This document shows positions 10,470-20,646 of a stretch of DNA of 64,000 nt, in pieces (the first letter of the stretch is position 1; each line of letters opens with the position of its first letter). The position numbers and the translations under genes were made by a program. The stretch lies in NCBI RefSeq assembly GCF_041260155.1, contig NW_027248277.1:22663822-22727821 (forward strand). Direction: 5' to 3'. This stretch comes from Ptychodera flava. Its lineage: Eukaryota; Hemichordata; Enteropneusta; Ptychoderidae. The notes below the pieces were generated by a model. That model was given only the letters and a program-made list of their open reading frames with translations, did no database searches and was not told the origin of the DNA.

Positions 10470-11163
10470 ACAGCTGTCTTCGGGTAGAGAATACCTTATA
10501 GGCACTTTCAGTTTTTTTTTCTCAGTTACAGAATAAAGTATATATGTTCTGAAAGCCCCGATATTGGGGAATCCAACGGTGCACAGTACACAGTCATTAT
10601 TTATATAATGATCACGTGACAAGCGTTTTGCTAAAAGTTCGAAAAAATCGGTTTTACTCCCTATGGCGACCACGCTGCAAGCTTTCCGGTCGAAATATAT
10701 GCATTGACAAGCCCTATTGATACCCTTCCAATCCGTGTCTGCGATATTTTTCTCTGAGTCTCCATTCAAATTACAAGGCGCAACAATAAAAATTCCTTGA
10801 AAAGCAACTTATTCTAACATTTTCAATAGTGCATAACAAAAAAAAACAAAAACAAAAACAAAGGCAGATAAAGGAAATCCAGAAACGGATTTGAAGGCTA
10901 TTGCTAGGGTTTGTCAATGCAAAAATTTCAACCGGAAATCTTGCATCTTGCAGCGTGTTTGCTAAAGGGAGGAAAAGCCGATTTTTCAAAGGTTCAGCAA
11001 AACGCTTATCACGTGACTTTTAGGCACACAATAACTCTGTACTGTGCACGTTCGGATTTCCCAATGTCAGGGCTTTCAGAAAACATATACTTGGGACTTC
11101 TATAACTGAGAAAAAATACAAATCTGAAAGTGTCTATAATGTAGGTCGCTATCTTAAACCACT
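10470..11163. repeat. Foldback: two ~280-base inverted arms around a ~135-base spacer
   Basis: Bases 10470-10745 reappear in reverse complement at about 10880-11163 with moderate divergence. Shared landmarks include CACTTTCAG, CTGAAAGCCC, TGCACAGTAC, CACGTGA, AAGCGTTTTGCT, CACGCTGCAAG and GCATTGACAA. The spacer contains an A-rich stretch with (AAAAAC)n. It could be a MITE-like foldback or two opposed copies of one repeat family. The ORFs seen in each arm are mirror shadows and not genes. Confidence 0.8.
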
Positions 11164-12019
11164 GTCAAATATCTAAGTTGAGAATTTCTCTGTATGTAAA
11201 TGTAATTGAACAAAATATGATATAAAATAAACAACATCAACGAAATAAAACTGCCAAGTGTGTTGCCATGATCTCTGTTAGAATAACCATTAATCAGATC
11301 TGACACAGTCAGTTTGTTAATATCACACATCTGGTTAATGAATCCTGCAATAAACAATGATTAAAGTAACTATATATCCACAAATGGCTTCTTCTTGTTG
11401 CTACACAAAATCCATGTACAAAATTTTATTCAGATCAGATAAGCTCTAAATGAGACATTGCACCAACATACAGACAGAACCACAGAGAGCCTTTACAGAG
11501 CACATGTGAAAAGGCAGACTAAAACAGTTGAACCAATTCCAAATACATGTTTTATCCAATTCGGATTAATTGTCTTTGAACCTGCGTTCATAAACAAATA
11601 CGTTAACTACTACCAGGTCGCGATGAAATAATATCCCAGTGTCTTTATCAAAAAAAACGTTTTGGAGCTTTTGAAGCGGTTGAGTAATTTCTGATGCCGA
11701 CAAGTTATTGGCCATTTGAATGGAAAGGGGAAGATATTCGCCGAATGACACTTTCATGGAAACCTCACAGCTTTCTAAACGGTAGTGAGTAGTCTGTTTC
11801 CTGGACAAACTGACACTGTAAAATACGGACGTCGACAATGGACAAGGGAAGATATAGTTCCTGTCATGATTAGGAGCCACAAAGTATCTGCACGCAATTC
11901 AACAATAGATATTCCGAGAGACTTTCACTTCGCTGCTGCCCTTGTAACAGAACGTGTGAAAAAACTTCTCCACACTGATAATCATCATTATTGACTTTAG
12001 GCAGACTTATAATAGCTTG
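11164..12019. other. Non-coding stretch
   Basis: Contains a 104-codon minus-strand open frame (11566-11880) and a 69-codon plus-strand one (11785-11994). I do not recognise either, and they show no domain, so I do not call them genes. Confidence 0.5.
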
Positions 12020-12023
12020 TTAT

Positions 12024-12087
<64 letters not shown>
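12020..12087. repeat. (TA)n microsatellite
   Basis: Nearly pure TA dinucleotide run. Confidence 0.95.
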
Positions 12088-12090
<3 letters not shown>

Positions 12091-13099
12091 TCTCTAAAGC
12101 AAATATAACACACTAATAATAAAATCTGAAAGTTGTAGTCCACAGAATAGGGGAAGAAGTACAAATAAATATTTTGCAAATATGGCAGTACACTACTAAT
12201 CGTCATATCGTCAGTTCAAGTAAATGACCAGAAAAAAGTTCAAAAACAACTAGCATAAAGTTCAGGTTTCCTATGAATTGATGATATTAGCAGAGACTCT
12301 CACATACTGTGTAGTTAAATGCACATATCGTATCAGACGCTTGAGCGGGAATATCGCAAAGACATTCACACTGGCGTCTATCTCGATTGCCTTCCTGTGG
12401 ACTCTATTGAAGATGGTATCACATGATACACACATGTGGAATAGATAGCCTTTCATGGTTTATTCTCACTGTAGGGACATGCGCTGAAATTTCAGAGACA
12501 TTTTACAGTACATCTACCCCATGGTGAATATTGTTGATGAAGTGCATCAATGAAAAAACCAGTGCATGTTTTGGTGCGTTCCAATGCAACTTTCCCATAT
12601 GCAACGGGTCCAAATACCTTTAACGTGAAATAGTATACATTAACAAAATGCAAACATGTGGGAAAAAAAGGCACCATCGTTTTAGTTGGTATTGTATAAG
12701 TAATTTCCTTTCTGATACTTAATACAAAATTATTTGCGGTATCAGTTTCTAATCAATCGTACGAAAAAGTTAAGTAACCTCGCAAAATTTTGATTTTCTT
12801 GGGATGACTACTATTTTAATTAATAAGCTTGTCATAGATGTACAAATCACATAATGGTTATTATTGTTTTGATCTGAACGATCTTTTTGTTATGAAAAAG
12901 TATGTCTTTTAAAAACAAACGATATTTGAATCAGATAGAAGCTCTTGAGGATCCATTGCAGTTTATAGAGGAATAAAATGACAAATGTAGGTTTATGGTC
13001 TACAGCAGAAAGTCATGGATACCTACATATAGTGCGCCCTCAATGGTGGAACTGACATTTTTTGCTGAAGGAGGTGTCTAGCGTCTTTGCATTGCAAAG
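12088..13099. other. Non-coding stretch
   Basis: AT-rich; short unrelated open frames only. I see no gene or repeat. Confidence 0.5.
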
Positions 13100-13510
13100 T
13101 GTGTGGATAAGGTGATGTTACAGCTTTGGCATCTTTCAGGCAGTCATTGTAATTGCTTTGATACTCTTCCCATTCCTTGAGAAGTACACAGGCGATAGGT
13201 CTTTTGGCTCCGATAGTAGCTCCTAGGTCCTGTTAAGAAGGTGCATACGCATAAGGAATATCACTTTCTTCATGCATCAGCGGTAGGTGGCAGTATACGT
13301 CGATTGATGTCACGCCAGCAGCAAGGATCACAATACCGTTTGCACCATTTCTTAGAAATAATGTTTTGAGCTTTTTTAGCACCTCTTCTGAAATTTTTCA
13401 GTTTGCTTGCTTTCTTTACCGTATTATATAGCCTTTTTGTCAGCTTCAAACAGGTCAGGAGGCATGCAATTAGATTTGTCGGCTTCTACGAGTTCCTTCT
13501 TGAGTAGTTT
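13100..13510 (-). pseudogene. NHP2-like (H/ACA snoRNP protein) processed pseudogene
   Basis: Reading the minus strand gives blocks of NHP2, the L7Ae/NHP2-family protein that binds the H/ACA guide RNA kink-turn in the nucleolus. They run in order: NLIACLL, then LTKRLYNTVKKASKLKNFRRGA, then NGANGIVILAAGVTSIDVYC, then HLPLMHEESDIPYAYAPS, then QDLGATIGAKRPIACVLLKE, then YQSNYNDCLKD. There is no intron between blocks. The frame shifts before TKRLY and again after FRRGA, and a TAA replaces the usual Lys codon after YAPS. It is therefore a retrocopy that has lost function. I see no clear poly(A) tail. It lies 120 bases from a Penelope-like fragment. Confidence 0.75.
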
Positions 13511-13628
13511 ACATTGTTTGGCTGAAGGGACAAATACTGTTCCTTTTTAAAAAGAGTGCAAAGCACTGAAATATAATGTGTTTTTTCTCGTACATTTTGT
13601 TTAATAGTTCGTGTACTTTGTTTACTGT

Positions 13629-13930
13629 TTATTCTGTGTCGTCATTGTCTAGTTGTGTATAATACTGGGTGTTGCGTAATTGTCTTTCGCATTCGTGTAC
13701 GTAATCTTTTGTGTTTACAATAACGATGCCTCGACCCTTGTCGAAGGGTTTTATTGTAATTAGCCTATTGTTTGCAAGCTTGTTTATCGCGATTTTTTGA
13801 GCACGCGACATGTTCTGTTTCCTTGTTTGAAAGGGTATCTCTAGAAGTGCGAGTTTTGTCGCTTCTAGATAGCTTTCGAGTTTTGTGTTTTCTGTTGTTC
13901 GAGGAGTCCAGTTTGACTTTTTTTGCCGAC
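13629..13930 (-). mobile_element. Penelope-like element fragment (RT N-terminal block)
   Basis: The minus-strand frame reads SNWTPRTTENTKLESYLEAT, then a Lys-rich stretch, then AINKLANNRLITIKPFDKGR followed by IVIVNTKDYVHE and RQLRNTQYYTQLD. This is the conserved segment just before and within the first RT block of Penelope-like elements (usual consensus IKPADKG...VVI...DY...RQL...Y). Only this block is present. The element is severely truncated. Confidence 0.7.
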
Positions 13931-14058
13931 CAGCCATCAAACCCAACTAGATACGTGCATGTCCCTTCGTTTTGAATCACTTCCTTCACAATGCCTTTGG
14001 ACCACCAGTTACCATCGTCAAGAGCTTCTACCTTACAGCCAAGCGCGAAACCTTCCAT
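13925..14058 (-). CDS. Tudor-like domain exon fragment
   Basis: From an ATG at 14058, the minus strand encodes MEGFALGCKVEALDDGNWWS, then KGIVKEVI, then CTYLVGFDGWSAKK. This is the pattern of Tudor/MBT-like reader domains (VGxxxEAxDxxxxWxxAxIxxV...VxFxGW). The frame runs on into the Penelope-like block in a different register, so the host-like sequence seems to stop near 13925. It may be a real first exon interrupted by the element, or a fragment carried with it. No donor is obvious. Confidence 0.4.
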
Positions 14059-17000
14059 GGTGTCTCAACCGATGCTATGCAGTTGTAATACTGATCACTT
14101 GTGTATAGCTGAGACTCACAGCGTGGCTGAGACTATACTACTGTTAAAAAGAAGTTTAACACCTCACCAGCACGAGGGGTCATAAAAAATTATCCGAAGA
14201 GCCCTTTAGACCAACCAGGTACAAGTTTCCCGAAAGGTGTCAAGTACATAGGACTAACCAAACATTTAAGGAAAAACAGCAGGAACAATGAAATTGGTTG
14301 ATAAGCCATAATCCCAAATTGGTCAATTTTTGTGTGGGCGCGGGGCTGGAATGTACTTTTCTAAATAGTTTGCATTCTGTCAAAGTCCTCATAAAATAAA
14401 AACACGTACATACGGCGACATGAACGTTTAACTCTAACCTGGGCCCAGTGTATTGTCAATAGGAGAATGTTATCAAATAAGGTATCTCCCAAATTTTATT
14501 GAAAGGTTAAGTTGAAACTTTTAGTCATTATATAGGACAGCTTTGCACAACAGAGGGGTTGGGCAAGAAGAAATAATGAAAACTAGATCTTTTGCCCCAT
14601 TATGGCTGCTTGGACGTAGAATAAATTGTTTAATAACCCTAAAACTTGCACGCGAAGGGCAGGTCGAAAAGGGAAATGGCAGGAAATGAAACTACAAGAA
14701 GGTATTTGAAAAGGAATTCGATATTCTATTGTAATGTCAAATGTTTTGCAAATCCCCCTGACATGTTGTAGATTTGTTCAAGTTCCCCCTGAAATCTCCC
14801 GTACCCCATCTAGACGTGTTTCTGAATCCTACCTCCTGTCTCTCAAGCCATTTCTGTCTGATTTACATTTGCTTATGCATGTAGGATTTGCTTGTTCAAT
14901 TGCTTTAGAAGTTGATATGCATGTTCCTAAAGTTGCCCTCTAGTACCTAAGCTGTCGGCCTTATTTGCTTTTGTCATTCTTGTTGAGTTATGTGGCCGAT
15001 AGACAGACATACAGACACACAGAAATACATCGTTGCGACAGATGAGCTACAAATGATACACAAAGTGTCCCGGAGATTTTTGAAACTGACATCAATTGAG
15101 CTTGCATTATGTGAACAGCTCTGTTTACACAGCAGTTCTGGGTAACTACCAACCTCCATCACTGAGCACATGGCCTCCTTTGTGATTACTTAAACTGCCG
15201 GTGTATATAGTGTTCCTATGTTTAGATAAGCAGGGAGAGCTGTCTGTCCTGTCCAACAGTAGTATCGTGATTACATTGTATAGATAACACAGCCTGTCAG
15301 TCACACTGGGAAGGGAAACACACCAGCATAGAATGCATTAACAGAAGCCAATCAAAAATACCGAAAAAGTGTGAACAACCCCTGGTTCAACTTCGCGTTG
15401 GCCTGACTGACTCAGTCGGCTTCACATACTTGGAAGACCTGCGCAGCGAACGCGGTGCTGTAAGTGAGTCAAAATTCGGCATTGCTGGAGGCCCTGTGCC
15501 GGTGGGAAGTCCAGGAGCTTAAGGTTCAGTACCGTAGAGTTAATTACTTTAATTCCTAATAGTTTTAAGTTAGGTCCGTCCGTGTTTCGAAGTGTCAAGC
15601 TTAACATGATATTTGGTTCAAGATTGATTACGCATTCCGATCAGTTATACAAGATAAACTTTCTGTGCATGATGCACAAAACTGTACTTGAGCAACACAA
15701 TAGGGCTTATATTTTGGGCGAATATACTGTGGAATTCAAAAGTATTATTTTATATATAATGTGTTATGATTTATTGTCGGGTCGAGTGAAGCCTTATCCC
15801 AAATGAGTAATCTGTCCTTGACATACAACCACAACAATAATTTCTGAATTCAAGTTTGAGCCAAAAATTAGTTTCAAAAATATATAACAGTTTTATCAAC
15901 GTGTCAAATTATCCAGATTTAAACTTGTCGGCCTCGCCATGTAGCCGTATCTTATATGATGCCGTCATTGCGAACTTATCATGTTTTAGCATTAATAGTT
16001 TCAATTGTCTTCATTGATTCTTCATTCGTATTTGACATTTTACCAAGATCAAAATAATCCTTTCTGTTTTATTCTAAACACAATTTCTGAACGTGCGACT
16101 TGATTCGGTCCGACGTTTTAACTTATAAAGTCAGTCACATAGGAAGGATATTTGGTTTAAGTTACTAAGACACCTTTAATGAGATATAATATAAGACAAC
16201 ATACACAGAACATCGACCTTACGGCTAGAAACGTACATTAACATCATTATATGAAAAGCACAAAATTAATCAAGGCAAAATCTACGTGCAAACGGATACG
16301 TCACATCAGTTTGTGGTTATGGCTAAAACTGAATATTCTGATTATCGTTATAGAAAAAAAAACTAACTGTTCTATTGAAAACACAGTATTTTGTAGATCG
16401 CTTCTTTACAGATGCAAATCCAAAACGTAAACATTGAAAAAATTCTCACTTCTGATCCAGATGTCATACGTTTAAAAAATAAAACTTAGTTCGCGTAGTT
16501 TGTTATTAACAACACTTTGAATTCTGTGACTCTCGCCATAAGGAAGAATTTTAACTATGATATACTATTAAAGTTGCGTTATGTTGAATTTTACAATCAT
16601 TCTGTCCCTGAAGTGTTACACATTCATGGTAGGAGTACACATATGCCAATTCATTATGTGAATTATGTTTACATGGCGCTCGACGCATCATTGTGTGACC
16701 AATCAAAGCAATGGATACTGATTGAAAGTTGATGCAATGAGTTGTGTCCTATCATGTTATGTCTATTGAACAGCAAATAAATTTTAGACTCCTCATTATA
16801 GGTCAAAGGCCTGATATATCATTATTAAAAATATGAAAAGTGATTCAAAACATCCCATCAATAATTTGAAATACTACAAAAGTATAGGAAAACCACATTT
16901 GACTTCTCTAGTTAATACTAACTTAATCAAAAACGCGCACGAGAACAATAGATAGTCAGTTAATCATTATACGTATTGCATGCATAAAATACAAAATGAT

Positions 17001-17421
17001 ATGAATTTCTACAACACCCTTTGTAAAACGGCGTACATTTATCATTGATTACACAAAGCTAAAAATCGTATACGTTACGAGAACAATAAAATTACTCGAA
17101 GTAACAAGAGTCTTGATTTATCTTAAAAGCCGTCTTATGAAAACAGACATAAAACGATTCAGCATTGGTTCGTTTTATAAAATTGGACGTCTAGCTAAAA
17201 ATCGACAGATATATAAATATTAAATCAGACCAGTATATTGAAGGCACAAATGCAACGATCTGATTGGTCGAGTCGAAAAAAGAACCGTGGTATGTTCGCG
17301 ATATACCAGCGTTTACATACTCGCGAGCTTTCGGTAAGAGCAATAATCCTGTTTTGACGTTTCATCCCAGACTTGCAATATACTGTAATGATATCATAGC
17401 AATAAATCACACTCAGTACAG
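14059..17421. other. Long non-coding stretch
   Basis: About 3.4 kb of AT-rich sequence with only short open frames (none over 75 codons). I recognise no gene, RNA or repeat. Confidence 0.5.
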
Positions 17422-17490
17422 TATACCACGAGATTTGAACCAATTTACGACATATATGCACGAGCGAAATGGTCAAAATCTCGTGGTATA
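17422..17490. repeat. Perfect 15-base hairpin
   Basis: TATACCACGAGATTT at 17422-17436 is exactly complementary to 17476-17490, with a 39-base loop. A weaker related GTGGTAT/ATACCA pair lies upstream at 17287-17310, which suggests the end of a small inverted-repeat element. Confidence 0.6.
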
Positions 17491-18946
17491 ACGTCGATGC
17501 GTGTATTTTGTTTTTGTTTAAATACAGAATGCCTTGCATTCGCAGAATATAACAGAGAATAAATAATGTTTTCCACGAGGTTTAAAACATATACATTATC
17601 GCCTTTAACTTCAATAATTTTCTTCTATTTTTGATGAATTTTAACCTTTAAAAGAATACAATAATAAACTCAATTATTGTGAAGTCTAACATAGAAAATG
17701 AAACACAACACGTTAATAAACATCATCAATACTCTTAAATGGTAACTTTTACAATCTGAACAGCCACATAGAAATTATGCCTAGTGGTCCACAACACAGT
17801 CTTACCACTTGTGAGATACATTGATACATATATACAATTGTTACATTGAGCATGCATCATTACTACACGTCAACATACATATATTCAGAAGAGAGTTTGT
17901 GTACTCTTGATTATACAATGATAACACAGTTTTGAAGCAAGTGTGTTTAGATACTTGTAGCCTTTCTTTTTCTCCGAATACCTAGACGTTGTTGAGAGGG
18001 TAGTTTGAAAAGGCTTTCAATTCATTATTCAGCTACAGAGGGGATGCAACTACTCATATCAATTATAAATTCACGTACTACATCAGACGGATTTGTCCAC
18101 CGACGGATAAACTAAGCTACAAAATCCACTTTCATTTATATCATATTGTTTTGGAACGAGACATAGGTCTTTGTACCACATCGGGTTACAAACAACTTAT
18201 TTTCCGAATGTGCGTTGGTTAATGTTGATCTTTCGTTTTCGATCAGTGCGATATAAGTTCATTAATAACACAATTGGAACTAATTTGGGACAATTGGGTG
18301 GTGAAGTAAGGTCTTTTTAATCTGCAAGTGTAAGCTCATCTGTTTTTTTTTTCTTTCTAAGTTATACAATTGTTGTTATGAGTAATTTGTAATATTGAAA
18401 CATTCAGCTGTATGGCACCTAACACTTTTGAGAAATTTAAAAAATATAAAGATTCAATTATCCCATGATGTCATTGATTTTACTCTAACTTTGATCATGT
18501 AGTGCACTCGAGCTGACTGTAATGAAATCTGCGCTGTCATTTCAATCTCAGGGTAGAGAATTGTTCAATGAGTGACACTTTTTTGGTCCACATTTGACTT
18601 TTCTTAGACATTAGAAAATGCCCAGTTTCACTCAAATCATGTTTCAGTGTTCTTATTCGACTGGCATACTATACTTTGTTGAACTAATTATAGAGAATTT
18701 CAATTAATTGCGTAGTGGTTCTCAACATTTCATCAATGTATTTGTCTCCTCACATAAAGGAACGTGAATATATGCACGATCGTAAAATGAATAAAAAATG
18801 ACGAAATCTGGTAACACAAGCAATTCAATCTTTGCGAACTGAGTACCATATACTTTTCTATGCTTCTTAATCTTTACTGAAATTAAACAGCTAGGTCCCT
18901 AGATAGGGACGTCGAAAAGCCATAAGTAGATGCACATCTATCTTGC
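17491..18946. other. Non-coding stretch
   Basis: AT-rich sequence downstream of the first GPCR gene; nothing recognised. Confidence 0.5.
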
Positions 18947-19306
18947 TTCAAGGTAGCACGTGCCTCGAAAGTAAAAGACTTAAACGTTAGCTTTAACTTT
19001 CCTTAATGAAACCCTTCGCCCGTTTTCTGACAAAATCAAGGTTTAAAGACAGGGTCACCGTGCAAACGTTTAGAACTAGCAAATAAAACAGTAATCATAT
19101 GATATTTACCTATATGATAGTGTCAATTCAAAATGGCCGTCATCTTTGTGTCAACTCTATTGGGGAAAATAAAATTTTCGATTTTGGGAAAACAAAGACG
19201 GTGAAATTTTTTTCTCACTCCAAAAGCTTAAAAAATGACCCCCAAAGGTGGTAGGTAGATCAGGACAGAGCCAAAGTATTTGTACCAGAGGCACATTCCA
19301 CCTTAA
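18947..19306 (-). mobile_element. TTAA-flanked miniature element, copy 1
   Basis: Left end reads TTCAAGGTAGCACGTGCCTC and right end reads GGCACATTCCACCTTAA, so the ends form an imperfect inverted repeat (TTAAGGT-G-A----GCC). It aligns along its length with the copy at 36283-36633, with shared TGAAAGACTT-like, GTCACCGTGCAAA, TTTTCGATTTT and CAAAGACGG-like stretches. TTAA ends are typical of piggyBac-type insertions. The last bases overlap the stop codon of the GPCR gene. Confidence 0.7.
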
Positions 19307-20388
19307 ACGTTTTCATTTGCATATGATTGTGTTATTTCGTACGAGAGATAAGTTGTGTCTCCATCTTGTTGTGGATTTTGAAAAATACACGGACAATAAA
19401 CTTTCCGAGCAGCTTTTCTGTACTTGGAGTTACACAGCAAATAAATGAAGGGATTAACTGAACATTGAAGGAACACCAAGCAAATTGTAAAAGGTTTTGC
19501 AACAAAGGAAATGAAATAGGAAAATGGACCTACGTCGAAAAAGCCTATAATTACTAAATTTAGCAACAACTGTACAATAGTGTACGGCAACACAGCGACA
19601 AAATACACAACTGTCGTCACAAGAACATTCCTGAAAACTCGTCTGAAATCTTTCAACATTGAACTTGATAGCGGCAGGGTTGAACATTTACTTCTTCTAG
19701 TCATCTCTCTTGCAACTAAAGTGTATAGTATCGGCACGACAAACAAATTAATAGACATGATACCAGGTACTAAAAAGATACTCAGCAATTGTAGGTAACG
19801 GATTGCTATGACGTCAGAGCAAAACGGGTAGAAGCAGATTGAGAAGGAAATGCTGAGCAACCATGTTATCGAGATGAAGATGAAACATAGTTTTCTTGTC
19901 AAATAAACATTGACTTTCAAAGGATGGCAAACTACAATATATCGTTCAATGGCAATCAGAGATATTGTAAAAGTGGACTCTGATATCGTGATTACAATAA
20001 CGTAAATTAAAGAGGTGAACATTTCTCTTGACCTTTCACTCGGTCCATTCAGAAATACAGACATGAAAAAAACTATGTTGAAAATCTGAAATAACATATC
20101 TGACAGGGCTAAATTAATTAGCAGAATATTGCTCTTAGTCTGCATGTCCTTGATTTTCCATATGACAATAACGAAGGATAAGTTATTGACTAACCCGCCT
20201 ATCGATAATGCCAGCGCTGCGATGACAAAATATTGACTTTTGCTAGAATCCAAATCATGTACAGTTTTATTGCCGCCTTCGTAGACCGACGCATTTAAAA
20301 TGCCATCATAATCCCAGTCTGTTTCTGTTTGATTGCATACACCGAAGGAGGGCCCTTTGTCTGAAAAGAAGAGGACAGATTTCTTCAT
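19303..20388 (-). CDS. Class A (rhodopsin-family) GPCR, peptide-receptor-like
   Basis: A 361-aa seven-transmembrane receptor, uninterrupted in one exon. An N-terminal ectodomain of about 55 residues has three N-glycosylation sites (NQT, NAS, NKT). TM1 holds GGLVNNLSFVIVI, TM2 has NLALSDML with the sodium-site Asp, TM3 ends in IAIERYIVVCHPLK (ERY for DRY), TM6 has VYFVAVLPY and TM7 has SVNPFIYLL (NPxxY). A basic helix 8 is followed by a CPC palmitoylation-type motif. TM3 lacks the usual extracellular cysteine and TM6 lacks the CWxP tryptophan, so it is divergent. The ATG follows a 258-base leader that begins at a minus-strand acceptor. It should signal at the plasma membrane through a G protein. 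The ligand is unknown, though the TM2-TM3 style suggests neuropeptide receptors. The stop codon falls in a miniature element. Confidence 0.9.
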   Translation of the reverse strand: MKKSVLFFSDKGPSFGVCNQTETDWDYDGILNASVYEGGNKTVHDLDSSKSQYFVIAALALSIGGLVNNLSFVIVIWKIKDMQTKSNILLINLALSDMLFQIFNIVFFMSVFLNGPSERSREMFTSLIYVIVITISESTFTISLIAIERYIVVCHPLKVNVYLTRKLCFIFISITWLLSISFSICFYPFCSDVIAIRYLQLLSIFLVPGIMSINLFVVPILYTLVAREMTRRSKCSTLPLSSSMLKDFRRVFRNVLVTTVVYFVAVLPYTIVQLLLNLVIIGFFDVGPFSYFISFVAKPFTICLVFLQCSVNPFIYLLCNSKYRKAARKVYCPCIFQNPQQDGDTTYLSYEITQSYANENV

Positions 20389-20646
20389 TCTTGAAAAATG
20401 GCACTTGGCACTTTTTAGGAAACCGCAGGAAGAGCAAAAACAGACTTTGCTTGTTTTGTTTTTTTCTGCTGTGATGAATATAAGTCCCCAATGAAAGAAA
20501 GGTGTCCTTTCACATGTATCTTTCCGGAGTAGATCTTAGCTGGTTTTCAAGACGTCGAGGGTGTCTTCCTTCATACATCAGGCAGCATCGGCAATTGTCA
20601 TGACAACTCAGTGCGGTTGACAACCGATGCTTCAAGATACCAGGAC
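20389..20646 (-). other. 5' untranslated part of the GPCR coding exon
   Basis: A minus-strand acceptor (TCTATCACAG) ends at 20647, and the paralogue has the same layout (TCTGTCATAG at 33043). The leader is therefore joined to a distant upstream exon. Confidence 0.55.

Noticed and set aside
10455-11105. Minus- and plus-strand frames in the foldback
   Set aside because: They are mirror images of one repeat sequence and have no protein-like features.
11566-11880. 104-codon minus-strand frame
   Set aside because: It has no domain or composition typical of a protein and overlaps another frame of similar length on the other strand.
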